Origin: Clostridia bacterium
GTDB lineage: Bacteria > Bacillota_A > Clostridia > Oscillospirales > CAG-272
NCBI GenBank assembly: GCA_017501345.1
Contig: JAFVXC010000008.1
Location: 1 to 64,000 of the forward strand
Length of the DNA stretch: 64,000 nucleotides
Direction of reading: 5' to 3'
Positions 42,698-51,562 of this stretch are shown here, one piece after another; the first letter of the stretch is position 1; every line of letters begins with the position of its first letter. Position numbers and translations under genes: made by a program. The notes under the pieces are model-generated. The model made no database searches, was not told the origin of the DNA, and saw nothing but the letters and a program-made list of their open reading frames with translations.

Positions 42698-43129
42698 ATG
42701 AGAAAGTTTGCAGTTACCGTAAACGGTGTTGTTTATGACGTTGTTGTTGAGGAGGTTGCGGCAGGTGCTTATGCAGCCCCCGTCGTTACCGCCGCAGCTC
42801 CCGCACCCGTAGCCCCCGTGGCTCCCGCTCCCGTAGCAGCTCCCGCTCCTGCGGCAGCTCCTGCACCCGAGGCGGTACCCGCACCTGCAGCAGCAGCTCC
42901 TGCCGGAAGCGAAGGCAAGACTGCAGTGAAGGCTCCGTTCCCCGGCACGATCGTTAAGGTCAATGCATCGGTTGGCGCATCGGTCAAGAAGGGCGAGGTC
43001 CTGCTCGTTCTCGAGGCGATGAAGATGGAGAACGACATTTGCGCACCCGAGGACGGTGTTGTTGCAAGCATTTCGGTACAGAGCGGCGCATCGGTCACCG
43101 CTGATCAGGTTCTTCTGACACTGAACTAA
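42698..43129 (+). CDS. biotin carboxyl carrier protein
   Basis: 143 aa: a short N-terminal domain (MRKFAVTVNGVVYDVVVEEV), a long Ala/Pro linker (residues about 25-72) and a biotinyl domain (75-143) with the biotinylation motif EAMKMEN. It carries CO2 as carboxybiotin between the two carboxyltransferases of this operon (1.3S or MmdC/GcdC-like). AGAGGAG precedes the ATG. Confidence 0.92.
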   Translation: MRKFAVTVNGVVYDVVVEEVAAGAYAAPVVTAAAPAPVAPVAPAPVAAPAPAAAPAPEAVPAPAAAAPAGSEGKTAVKAPFPGTIVKVNASVGASVKKGEVLLVLEAMKMENDICAPEDGVVASISVQSGASVTADQVLLTLN

Positions 43130-43193
43130 GATCCTTTTCTTACGGGAGGCGACCCCCGAACGGTTGCCGAAGCGATAGGAGGTTCATTCAAAA

Positions 43194-44609
43194 ATGGCAG
43201 ATAAAACACAGAAAAAACAGATCAAGCTCACGGAGACGATCCTCCGTGACTCACATCAGTCTCTCGTTGCGACCCGTATGACCATCGACGAGATGCTCCC
43301 GATCCTTTCGACGCTTGACAAGATCGGTTATCATTCGCTCGAGGCGTGGGGCGGCGCGACCTTTGACAGCTGTCTGCGTTTCCTCAATGAGGATCCGTGG
43401 GAGAGACTCAGAAAGATCCGCGACGGCGTGAAGAATACGAAGCTTCAGATGCTTTTCCGCGGACAGAATATTCTCGGTTACCGTCATTATTCGGATGACG
43501 TCGTTGCGTACTTCGTGCAGAAGTCGATCGCGAACGGCATTGACATCCTTCGAATTTTCGATGCGCTGAACGATCCGAGAAACCTGAAGACCGCGATCGA
43601 CGCAACGAAGCGAGAGGGAGGTCACGTTCAGGCGGCGATCAGCTACACGACGGGCGAGATCTACACGAACGAATATTTTGCAAATTACGCAAAGACGCTT
43701 GAGGAGATGGGCGCTGACTCGATCTGTATCAAGGATATGGCAGGACTGCTCCTGCCGTACGATGCGTATGAGCTTGTAAAGCTTCTGAAGGAGACCGTTA
43801 AGGTCCCGATCCAGCTTCACACGCATTACACGACGGGTCTCGGCTCGATGACCTATCTGAAGGCGGTAGAGGCGGGCGTTGACGTGATCGACACCGCGAT
43901 CTCTCCGCTTGCACTCGGCACCTCTCAGCCTCCGACCGAGGCGATCGTTGCGACACTCGCGGGTACGCCGTACGACACGGGCATTGATCTCCACGAGCTT
44001 GATGCGGTCACGAAGTATTTTACGCCCATTCGCGAAAAATATCTCGCGAGTGGACTGCTCGACCCGAAGGTGATGAAGGTCGACGTCAACGGGCTTCTGT
44101 ATCAGGTTCCCGGCGGAATGCTGTCGAACCTCGTTTCCCAGCTGAAGCAGATGGGACGCTCTGACGCGCTTCCCGCAGTGCTTGAGGAGGTTCCGCGCGT
44201 GCGTGCGGATGCGGGTTATCCGCCTCTCGTTACGCCCTCCTCGCAGATCGTCGGCACGCAGGCGGTGATGAACGTCATCGGCGGCGAAAGATATAAGATG
44301 GTCACGAAGGAATTCAAGGCGATGATGCGCGGCGAATACGGCAAGACGCCGATGACGCCTGATCCTGCGTTTGTGAAGAAGATCATTGGCGATGCGGAGG
44401 CGATCACCTGCCGTCCCGCAGATCTCCTTGAGCCCGAGCTTGATAAGCTCCGCAGCGAGATCGCACCTTATCTGGAGCAGGACGAGGACGTCTTGTCCTA
44501 CGCGTTGTTCGAGCAGGTCGCGCTGAAGTTCTTTGAGAAGAGAAAGAACGAGAGGTTCGGACTTGACGGGAAGAACGGCGACGCAAAGCTCGGCGTACAC
44601 GTTTGCTGA
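43194..44609 (+). CDS. oxaloacetate decarboxylase alpha / transcarboxylase 5S-like subunit
   Basis: 471 aa with an HMGL-like TIM barrel: ETILRDSHQSLVATRM (metal site), LEAWGGATFDSCLRFLNEDPWERLR, FRGQNILGYRHYSDDVV, SICIKDMAGLL (carboxylated-Lys type motif) and QLHTHYTTG metal histidines, then a conserved carboxylase domain (about 300-470). It transfers CO2 between pyruvate/oxaloacetate and biotin. The C-terminal biotinyl domain of fused OadA proteins is absent; the separate carrier supplies it. Last gene before a strong terminator. Confidence 0.9.
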   Translation: MADKTQKKQIKLTETILRDSHQSLVATRMTIDEMLPILSTLDKIGYHSLEAWGGATFDSCLRFLNEDPWERLRKIRDGVKNTKLQMLFRGQNILGYRHYSDDVVAYFVQKSIANGIDILRIFDALNDPRNLKTAIDATKREGGHVQAAISYTTGEIYTNEYFANYAKTLEEMGADSICIKDMAGLLLPYDAYELVKLLKETVKVPIQLHTHYTTGLGSMTYLKAVEAGVDVIDTAISPLALGTSQPPTEAIVATLAGTPYDTGIDLHELDAVTKYFTPIREKYLASGLLDPKVMKVDVNGLLYQVPGGMLSNLVSQLKQMGRSDALPAVLEEVPRVRADAGYPPLVTPSSQIVGTQAVMNVIGGERYKMVTKEFKAMMRGEYGKTPMTPDPAFVKKIIGDAEAITCRPADLLEPELDKLRSEIAPYLEQDEDVLSYALFEQVALKFFEKRKNERFGLDGKNGDAKLGVHVC

Positions 44610-44624
44610 TCAAATGAATAATTC

Positions 44625-44664
44625 CTTGTAGGAGCCATTTTCGGATGGCTCCTACAAGCTTTTT
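44625..44664 (+). terminator. terminator of the carboxyltransferase operon
   Basis: CTTGTAGGAGCCA (44625-44637) and TGGCTCCTACAAG (44646-44658) form a 13-bp perfect stem, followed by CTTTTTG. Confidence 0.92.
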
Positions 44665-44718
44665 GTGTTGTTTCGTAACGTATTTTTCTTCCCCCACGGA
44701 AAAATTTTGCTGTCTCCC

Positions 44719-44747
44719 TTGCAAACTGCCGCAAAACATAGTATAAT
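44719..44747 (+). promoter_or_regulatory. promoter of murB-whiA
   Basis: TTGCAA (44719-44724), a 17-bp spacer and TATAAT (44742-44747), 31 bp before murB. Confidence 0.8.
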
Positions 44748-44778
44748 GATAATAATGAGATTTGCGGAGGGAAGAGAA

Positions 44779-45723
44779 ATGCTTCAACGTGGGATAGCCG
44801 AACTGTATACCGCGCTTTCGGACTGTGGGATCGCTCTTGAACGGACGGTGCCGCTTTCCCGTCATACGACCTTCCGTATCGGCGGAGATGCGGCACTTGG
44901 GATCTATCCGAAAAGTGAGGCCGAGGTGCTTCTCACACTCTTCGCGGTAAAGGCAAGCGGCGTTCCGCTTTTCGTAATTGGCGGCGGGAGTAATCTCCTT
45001 TGTCCCGATGTGGGTTATGACGGCGCGGTGCTCTTCACGGGTGGACTCAACGAGATCTCCTTTTGTGACGCCAAGGACGGAAATGTTTTCGTAACGGCGG
45101 GAGCGGGTGTCAGCCTTTCCGCATTGACGCGGGCGGCCGCAGATCGCGGGCTCACGGGTGCGGAGTTCCTTTACGGCATTCCCGGAACGGTCGGCGGTGC
45201 CGTTGTGATGAATGCAGGCGCGTACGGCGGGGAGGTGTCGGGGATCCTTGATTCCTCACGTTATGTTGATGCAGATGCTCCGAGCGAGATCTATGAGCGA
45301 GATCTTGATGAGCACCTTTACGGATACCGCGCAAGCGTATATCTCGGCAGACCGAGCGAGATCATCCTGTCAGCGACCTTCCGACTTGCGGAGGGAGATC
45401 CTACACTCGTGAGAGCCGAAATGAAGCGCCTTCTCGCAGCGAGAAGGGAGAAGCAGCCCCTTGAATACCCGAGTGCGGGAAGCTTTTTTAAGCGACCTGT
45501 GGGGGCGTTTGCGGGGAAGCTGATCGAGGACTGCGGACTGAAGGGCGTACGCATTGGCGGAGCGGAGGTGTCCGAAAAGCACGCGGGCTTTGTAATAAAC
45601 CGTGGCGGTGCGACCGAATTGGATGTGCGCCGACTTGCCGCACTCGTTCGCGAAAGCGTACTCCGCGAGACGGGGTATTTGCTTGAAGCTGAGGTCAGAA
45701 CGATGGGAGGCGAGCCGATTTGA
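44779..45723 (+). CDS. murB: UDP-N-acetylenolpyruvoylglucosamine reductase
   Basis: A 314-aa FAD enzyme making UDP-MurNAc for peptidoglycan. N-terminal HTTFRIGGDAALGIYPKSEAEV, FAD-binding VIGGGSNLLCPDVGYDG, GAEFLYGIPGTVGGAVVMNAGAYGGE and the catalytic-region PSAGSFFKRP followed by KHAGFVINRGGAT are all present (type II MurB). The start at 44779 has GGAGGG upstream and lies below the promoter; a frame opening at 44665 does not. The stop overlaps the whiA start (TTGA). Confidence 0.95.
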   Translation: MLQRGIAELYTALSDCGIALERTVPLSRHTTFRIGGDAALGIYPKSEAEVLLTLFAVKASGVPLFVIGGGSNLLCPDVGYDGAVLFTGGLNEISFCDAKDGNVFVTAGAGVSLSALTRAAADRGLTGAEFLYGIPGTVGGAVVMNAGAYGGEVSGILDSSRYVDADAPSEIYERDLDEHLYGYRASVYLGRPSEIILSATFRLAEGDPTLVRAEMKRLLAARREKQPLEYPSAGSFFKRPVGAFAGKLIEDCGLKGVRIGGAEVSEKHAGFVINRGGATELDVRRLAALVRESVLRETGYLLEAEVRTMGGEPI

Positions 45724-46679
45724 GTTATTCGGATGCTTTGAAGGATGATATCCTGAAAAATGAGCCGAAAAAGGTCTGTTGCAGTCGTGCGCTCGCCTGT
45801 GGACTGTTCCTCGGAGTCGAGAGGACCCTCTCCTCGGAGACTGTGGAAAGGGGGGATGAGATGCTGATCCTCCGTACAGAGCACGACGGAGTTGCGCATC
45901 TCGCACAGAGACTGCTGAAGCTGCGATTTGGTAAGGATGCGGAGATCATTGTGGGAAGCCGCCCGGGGCACAAGACCTATACGCTGGCCTTTTCCTCAAA
46001 GCCCGTTTCGAAATTTCTGAGGGGGGTGGAGGAGCCGCTTCCCGAGGATCTCGGGCTTCGGCGTGCGGTGCTTTCCTTGAAATGTCCCGAATGCCGCGCG
46101 GCGTTTTTCCGTGGGATCTTTCTCGGATGCGGCAGTATCAGCGATCCCGAGACCGCATTTCATCTTGAGTTCAGGCTTCCGCCTGCACGCGCGGATGCCG
46201 TTGCAGTCCTTCTGTCGGAGGACAACGAGTCGCCGAGACGGGTCACGCGGCGGGACAAGGTTGGGCTTTACTACAAAAAAAGCACGGTGATCGGGGAATT
46301 TTTCTCGCTCATCGGTGAAAATGGACTTTATTTTGCCATTGCGGACAAGCAGATCGAGCGACAGATCCGTGTGTCGGAGAATCGTATCACGAACTGTGAA
46401 ATGAAGAACCTCGAGAAAACGGTCAACGCCGCACTTGCGCAGATCGAGGCGGTCAAGGCGCTTTTCCTTTCAGGGGAGATCGAGCGGATGCCCGCAGAGC
46501 TCCGCGAAACGGCGGTCTTGCGTCTCGAATACGACGACGACAGCCTCGCACGTCTTGCCGCGCGGCACGTTCCGCCGATCACGAAATCGGGACTGAACAA
46601 CCGCCTCAGACGGATTATGGAGGCGGCAAGAGAGATCGAGGCGGAGTCGGAGCAGAGGAATAAGGCGGGGTCGGATTGA
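45720..46679 (+). CDS. whiA: WhiA sporulation/cell-division regulator
   Basis: 319 aa, combining a LAGLIDADG homing-endonuclease-like N-terminal fold with a C-terminal helix-turn-helix (VLRLEYDDDSLARLAARHVPPITKSGLNNRLRRIMEAA). FFRGIFLGCGSISDPETAFHLEFR and CEMKNLEKTVNAALAQ are family hallmarks. The start is TTG at 45720, overlapping the murB TGA, with GGGAGG 9-10 bp upstream. In many Firmicutes it accompanies rapZ and yvcK; those are absent here, leaving murB-whiA-dnaE. Confidence 0.9.
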   Translation: MSYSDALKDDILKNEPKKVCCSRALACGLFLGVERTLSSETVERGDEMLILRTEHDGVAHLAQRLLKLRFGKDAEIIVGSRPGHKTYTLAFSSKPVSKFLRGVEEPLPEDLGLRRAVLSLKCPECRAAFFRGIFLGCGSISDPETAFHLEFRLPPARADAVAVLLSEDNESPRRVTRRDKVGLYYKKSTVIGEFFSLIGENGLYFAIADKQIERQIRVSENRITNCEMKNLEKTVNAALAQIEAVKALFLSGEIERMPAELRETAVLRLEYDDDSLARLAARHVPPITKSGLNNRLRRIMEAAREIEAESEQRNKAGSD

Positions 46680-46718
46680 CACGCTTTTCATAGAAACGAA
46701 GCCGAAAGGAGCACACAG

Positions 46719-49700
46719 GTGGAAAAGACACAGGAAACGGGCGATTTCGTCCATTTGCATCTTCACTCGGAATACAGCCTGCTCGACGGTGCCTGTCGCA
46801 TCGCCGATATTCCCGCGCGCGTTAAGGAATGCGGTCACACGGCGGTTGCGATCACCGACCACGGCGTGCTTTACGGCGCGGTGGCGTTTTATTGTGCCTG
46901 CCGCGATGCGGGAATCAAGCCGATCATCGGGTGTGAGGTCTACGTCGCGCCGCGCTCGCGCTTTGACCGAGGCAACACGGGAGAGGCGAATTATCACCAT
47001 CTGGTGCTTCTTTGCGAGAACGAGGTCGGGTATCACAATCTGATGCAGCTCGTGTCGCGTGGTTTTACCGAGGGCTTTTACAGCCGCCCGCGTGTCGACA
47101 GAGAGTTGCTCGAGCGCTATCACGAGGGGCTGATCGCTCTCTCCGCTTGTATTGCGGGAAAAATTCCACGTCTCCTTTCGGCAGGCGACTTCGCGGGGGC
47201 AAGGCGCGAGGCGGAGGCGATGGCGCGTCTGTTTGGGGAGGATCACTTCTATATCGAGCTTCAGAACCACGGGCTTGCAGAGGAGGAACAGCTTCTTTCC
47301 TCGCTCGTGAATCTTGCAGAAGAGTGCGGACTGCCTCTCGTCGCAACGAACGACTGCCATTATCTTCGCCGTAAGGATGCCGACACCCAAGCAACTCTGA
47401 TGTGCATTCAGACGGGAACGACGCTTGCGGACGGCAGACCTGCCGGCTTTGCAACCGACGAGTTCTACTATAAGGACTCGACCGAGATGCGGATGCTGTT
47501 CGGAAAGATCCCCGGGGCGCTTGAAAACACGGTAAGGATCGCCGAGCGGTGCTCGTTTGACTTTGACTTCGATCACCTCTACCTCCCGACCTTTAAGATC
47601 CCGGGCGGAATGGACGCCGCGTCCTATCTCAGGTTTCTCGCGCTCTCGGGCTTTCAGGAGCGCGTGTCTCGCGGTATGATCCCGTCGAAGGGATACGAGG
47701 AGGCGGATTACAAGAAGCGGATGGATTACGAGCTTTCGGTAATCAACGAAATGGGATACGCCGAATACTTTCTGATCGTGCAGGACTACGTTAATTTCGC
47801 GAAGAAGGCAGGCATTCCCGTAGGTCCCGGAAGGGGATCGGGGGCAGGAAGCCTTGTCGCGTATCTTCTTTCGATCACCGACGTCGATCCTCTCAGGTTC
47901 GATCTTCTTTTCGAGCGCTTTCTCAATCCCGAGCGTGTCAGTATGCCCGATATTGACGTTGATTTTTGCTACAATCGCAGAGATGAGGTCATCCGATACG
48001 TCACCGAGCGATACGGACAGGATCACGTGTCCCAGATCATCACCTTCGGTACCCTCGCGGCGCGCGCGGCGATCCGTGATACGGGGCGCGTAATGGGGAT
48101 GTCCTACGCGGAGGTTGACGCCGTTGCGCGTGCGATCCCGCGTGAGCTTGGGATCACGATTGCAGATGCGCTGAAGATGCCCGATCTCAAGGTGCTTTAC
48201 GAGTCCTCCGAGTCGGTGAAGAGACTTGTTGATACAGCCGCGATGCTTGAGGGGATGCCGCGCAACGTCTCGATTCACGCTGCGGGTGTCGTGATCACCT
48301 CAGGTCCGATTTCCGAGTACGTACCGCAGTCGATGAGCGGCGACGCGGTGATCACGCAGTACGATATGGATACCGTTGCGAAGCTCGGGCTTCTCAAGTT
48401 CGACTTCCTCGGGCTTCGTTATCTTACGATCATACACGATACCGAGGAGATGATCCGCGAGCGTATTCCCGATTTTTCGATCGAGGATGCCGATTTTGAC
48501 GATGCGGAGACGTATCGGCTTTTGGCGTCGGGCAATACCCTCGGCGTTTTTCAGCTGGAATCGGCGGGAATGCGGCAAACGCTCGTGAATTTTGCTCCCG
48601 ATTCGATCGACGATATCATTGCGGCGATCGCACTCTATCGCCCGGGACCGATGGATTCGATCCCGAAATATATTGAGGGGCGGCATCATCCCGAAACGAT
48701 CCGCTACGATATTCCGTGCCTTGAGCCCATTCTGCGCTCGACCTACGGCTGTGTTGTTTATCAGGAGCAGGTGATGCAGATCTTCCGGGAGGTCGCGGGC
48801 TATACCTTCGGTCACGCCGATATCGTGCGCCGCGCGATGTCAAAGAAAAAGCACGCAGTGATGGAAGCGGAGCGCGAGGCATTCCTTCGCGGCGCTGAAG
48901 CGCGCGGTGTGCCTTCGGACAAGGCGAACAAGCTCTTTGGCGATATGGCGTCCTTCGCAAATTACGCGTTCAACAAGAGCCACGCGGCGGCATACGCCGT
49001 TCTCTCCTTCCGAACGGCGTATCTGAAGGCGCATTATCCCGAGGAATACCTCGCGGCGCTTCTCACCTCTGTGCTCGGAAATACGGAGAAGCTTGCCGAG
49101 TATATCGCTGAGGCACAACGGCTCGGGATCTCGGTCCTGCCGCCCGACATCAATGAGAGCCGTATGCACTTCACGGTCAGCGGCGGCAATATCCGCTTCG
49201 GACTTCTCGCGCTTCGCAACGTCGGACAGCAGTTCGTCCGTGCGATGCTCGATGAGAGGCGGCGCGCGCCCTTCCGCTCCTTTGAGGATTTCGTTGAAAG
49301 AATGGCGACGGTCGATCTCAATAAGCGAATGGTCGATTCGTTGATCAAATCGGGGGCATTCGACCGTCTCGGCGTGTACAGAAGTCAGCTCCTTTCCTCG
49401 TACGAGCGGCTGATCGATCTTGTGCAGGATAAGAACCGTGGCGGTGTTGCAGGTCAGATAGATATGTTCTCGATGATGTCGGACACGGTCGGGACGGCTT
49501 CTGCACCCGATGGCTTTGCCTATCCCGATCTGCCCGAATTCACGGTCAGGGAAAAGCTCCTTCAGGAGAAGGAAAGCTCGGGGATGTATTTCTCGGGGCA
49601 TTTGCTCGACAGCTACGGAAAGCACGTTTCGGCGCTGCGTACGGATGATATCGGTGCTCTCACGCGCGAGGATGCGGATTTCCCCGATAAGCAGAGCGTG

Positions 49701-50315
49701 TGCGTTGCGGGAATCGTTTCGTCGGTGACGAAAAAAATGACGAAAAAGGATCAGCAAATGGCGTTTTTCACGCTGGAGGATCGCTATCACGACATTGAAT
49801 GCCTTCTTTTCCCACGCCAATACGAGGCACTTGGGAAGCTCGCCCTGCAGGATGCCGCGATCTGTGTTGAGGGGAACCTCTCGCTCGGAGAGGGTGAGAA
49901 GGCAAAGATTCTCGTTTCGCGTATCGTGCCACTGGTCGAGGACGGAAAATTCGACGAGAGTGCCGTGCGGCAGGAGAAAAAAACGGTCGCAGACGCAGTG
50001 TCTAACAAAAATCAAATGGCAGAACGACCCTCAGAGTCTCGGACGCAAAAAAACGAGCAGAGAGCTCCCGCACAGCCGAGCAACTTAGGCAAGCCCGTGT
50101 CAAAGGTCTATCTGCGCTTTGAGGATCTCACATCCGTGTCCTACCGAAAGGTCGCGAATCTACTCGATATTTTTGATGACGGTAGCTTCCCCGTGATCGT
50201 GTACGACGGCTCGACGAAAAAGTATATGCCCTATCCCCACGGTGTTGCGATGAGTGACTATGTGCGGCGGGAGATCGAGTCGATCCTCGGAAAAGAGAAC
50301 GTGGTATTTCGGTAG
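46719..50315 (+). CDS. dnaE: DNA polymerase III alpha subunit
   Basis: 1198-aa replicative polymerase. Residues 10-210 form the PHP domain (FVHLHLHSEYSLLDGACRI; AVAITDHGVLYGAVAFY). The palm holds GPGRGSGAGSLVAYLL and catalytic PDIDVDFCYNRRDEV; YRPGPMDSIPKYIEGRHHPETI and FNKSHAAAYAVLSFRTAYLKAHYPEEY follow. An OB-fold lies near 990-1070. The insert at about 1085-1130 is Lys/Glu/Gln-rich. GTG start with GAAAGGAG 7 bp upstream. Confidence 0.95.
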   Translation: MEKTQETGDFVHLHLHSEYSLLDGACRIADIPARVKECGHTAVAITDHGVLYGAVAFYCACRDAGIKPIIGCEVYVAPRSRFDRGNTGEANYHHLVLLCENEVGYHNLMQLVSRGFTEGFYSRPRVDRELLERYHEGLIALSACIAGKIPRLLSAGDFAGARREAEAMARLFGEDHFYIELQNHGLAEEEQLLSSLVNLAEECGLPLVATNDCHYLRRKDADTQATLMCIQTGTTLADGRPAGFATDEFYYKDSTEMRMLFGKIPGALENTVRIAERCSFDFDFDHLYLPTFKIPGGMDAASYLRFLALSGFQERVSRGMIPSKGYEEADYKKRMDYELSVINEMGYAEYFLIVQDYVNFAKKAGIPVGPGRGSGAGSLVAYLLSITDVDPLRFDLLFERFLNPERVSMPDIDVDFCYNRRDEVIRYVTERYGQDHVSQIITFGTLAARAAIRDTGRVMGMSYAEVDAVARAIPRELGITIADALKMPDLKVLYESSESVKRLVDTAAMLEGMPRNVSIHAAGVVITSGPISEYVPQSMSGDAVITQYDMDTVAKLGLLKFDFLGLRYLTIIHDTEEMIRERIPDFSIEDADFDDAETYRLLASGNTLGVFQLESAGMRQTLVNFAPDSIDDIIAAIALYRPGPMDSIPKYIEGRHHPETIRYDIPCLEPILRSTYGCVVYQEQVMQIFREVAGYTFGHADIVRRAMSKKKHAVMEAEREAFLRGAEARGVPSDKANKLFGDMASFANYAFNKSHAAAYAVLSFRTAYLKAHYPEEYLAALLTSVLGNTEKLAEYIAEAQRLGISVLPPDINESRMHFTVSGGNIRFGLLALRNVGQQFVRAMLDERRRAPFRSFEDFVERMATVDLNKRMVDSLIKSGAFDRLGVYRSQLLSSYERLIDLVQDKNRGGVAGQIDMFSMMSDTVGTASAPDGFAYPDLPEFTVREKLLQEKESSGMYFSGHLLDSYGKHVSALRTDDIGALTREDADFPDKQSVCVAGIVSSVTKKMTKKDQQMAFFTLEDRYHDIECLLFPRQYEALGKLALQDAAICVEGNLSLGEGEKAKILVSRIVPLVEDGKFDESAVRQEKKTVADAVSNKNQMAERPSESRTQKNEQRAPAQPSNLGKPVSKVYLRFEDLTSVSYRKVANLLDIFDDGSFPVIVYDGSTKKYMPYPHGVAMSDYVRREIESILGKENVVFR

Positions 50316-50325
50316 AAAAAACAGA

Positions 50326-50366
50326 AAAGGAGCTGTCTCACCTTAGTGAGACAGCCCCTTTTTCTT
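50326..50366. terminator. shared terminator of dnaE and dacA
   Basis: GGAGCTGTCTCAC-ctta-GTGAGACAGCCCC with A-rich 5' and T-rich 3' flanks, so it works on both strands. Belongs to a hairpin family seen again at 53425, 56978 and, more divergently, 62206. Confidence 0.85.
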
Positions 50367-50376
50367 ATATGACGTA

Positions 50377-51507
50377 TCAGGTGTGGTCCTTGCAGATCGT
50401 CTCCATATCGGTGATCGAGGATCCCGCTGTGTCGCCCTTTGCGGTGACTGTGACGTAGAGATTGCCGTTTTTATCTTCAAGGAAGGAGGCAAGGCAGTTT
50501 CCGCTTGCATCGGTATATCCTGTCTTGGCACCGAGCAGGGTCATTCCGCAGGAGAGCGAGGCGGGGAGCTTTTTCTCGTATCCCGCGCCCGAAAGACGAC
50601 TCCATAGGGTATTGTAAAGCTGTCGATTGTAGCTCTTCTCCGTGCCGCCGTCATCATAGTAGCCGAGGACGGTTCGGTTATCGGTTGAGAGGATCTCGCG
50701 GCAGAAGGGATTGTCGAGCGCGTAGGCAAGGATCATTGCCATTTCGCGTGCGGTGGAGTAGTTGTTTTCGTCGTCGAGACCCGTGGAGTTTGCAAAATTC
50801 GTTTTCGTAAGTCCGAGAGATGCCGCTTTTGCGTTCATCAGATCGACAAACGCCTCCTCCGAGCCCGCGACGTGTTCGGCAAGCGCAATGCAGGCATCTG
50901 CCGCAGATACTACGCCGACGCCGTACAGCATATCGGTCGCGGTGAATCGGTCGAGGGGATCCATCGCAAGCACGGTGGCATCATTCTCGCGGCAATATTT
51001 CATAATCTCGTCCGAAACAGTCAGAACGACCGACGCATCCTCGATCTCCTCACACGCGACGATCAGGGTCATAATTTTGGTCATTGATGCGGGATAAATA
51101 CGCGCATCGGCGTCGAGAGAAGCCACGACGCTGTAATCGGAAAGTGAAACGAGGATCGCAAAGTCTGCGGACAGCGTACTGCCGTCGATCGCCACACCGC
51201 TTCCCGAAAGAAGATAGCTGTCACGCGACGGAGAGGTCGGATAAGTGACGGCTGCGTTTACGGACGGCTCGGTCGTTTCGGTGGGATCTGTGGTGTCGTC
51301 GGGGATATCGGGCAATACCGTTCTCGGCTTTATGAATGCAGTCAGGATCATCAGAACAGCGAGAACGAAGGCGACTGCAGACGAAAGAAGGGCGAATTGA
51401 TACGCTCGCTCCGACACGCCGCCCATTCCTTCGGAGGGACAAGCAGGCTTGTCCGTAGCAGGTGGGCGCTGCTTGGTTGGCTTATTTTGAATAGGGGTCT
51501 GATTCAT
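50377..51507 (-). CDS. D-alanyl-D-alanine carboxypeptidase, S11 family
   Basis: 376 aa with an N-terminal cytoplasmic stretch and one membrane anchor (about 38-60), so the enzyme domain faces outward and trims D-Ala from peptidoglycan stem peptides. The active-site Ser lies in PASMTKIMT (SxxK) and KTG in GAKTGYTD. The second motif reads VSAADA where family members usually have SxN, i.e. the Asn is replaced by Ala. Downstream of dusB by 55 bp and possibly cotranscribed. Confidence 0.88.
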   Translation of the reverse strand: MNQTPIQNKPTKQRPPATDKPACPSEGMGGVSERAYQFALLSSAVAFVLAVLMILTAFIKPRTVLPDIPDDTTDPTETTEPSVNAAVTYPTSPSRDSYLLSGSGVAIDGSTLSADFAILVSLSDYSVVASLDADARIYPASMTKIMTLIVACEEIEDASVVLTVSDEIMKYCRENDATVLAMDPLDRFTATDMLYGVGVVSAADACIALAEHVAGSEEAFVDLMNAKAASLGLTKTNFANSTGLDDENNYSTAREMAMILAYALDNPFCREILSTDNRTVLGYYDDGGTEKSYNRQLYNTLWSRLSGAGYEKKLPASLSCGMTLLGAKTGYTDASGNCLASFLEDKNGNLYVTVTAKGDTAGSSITDMETICKDHT

Positions 51508-51562
51508 AGGTATCGGTTCTCTCCTTCTCTATGTATGTGTATGGGCAAAGCTTCTCCTCGGT

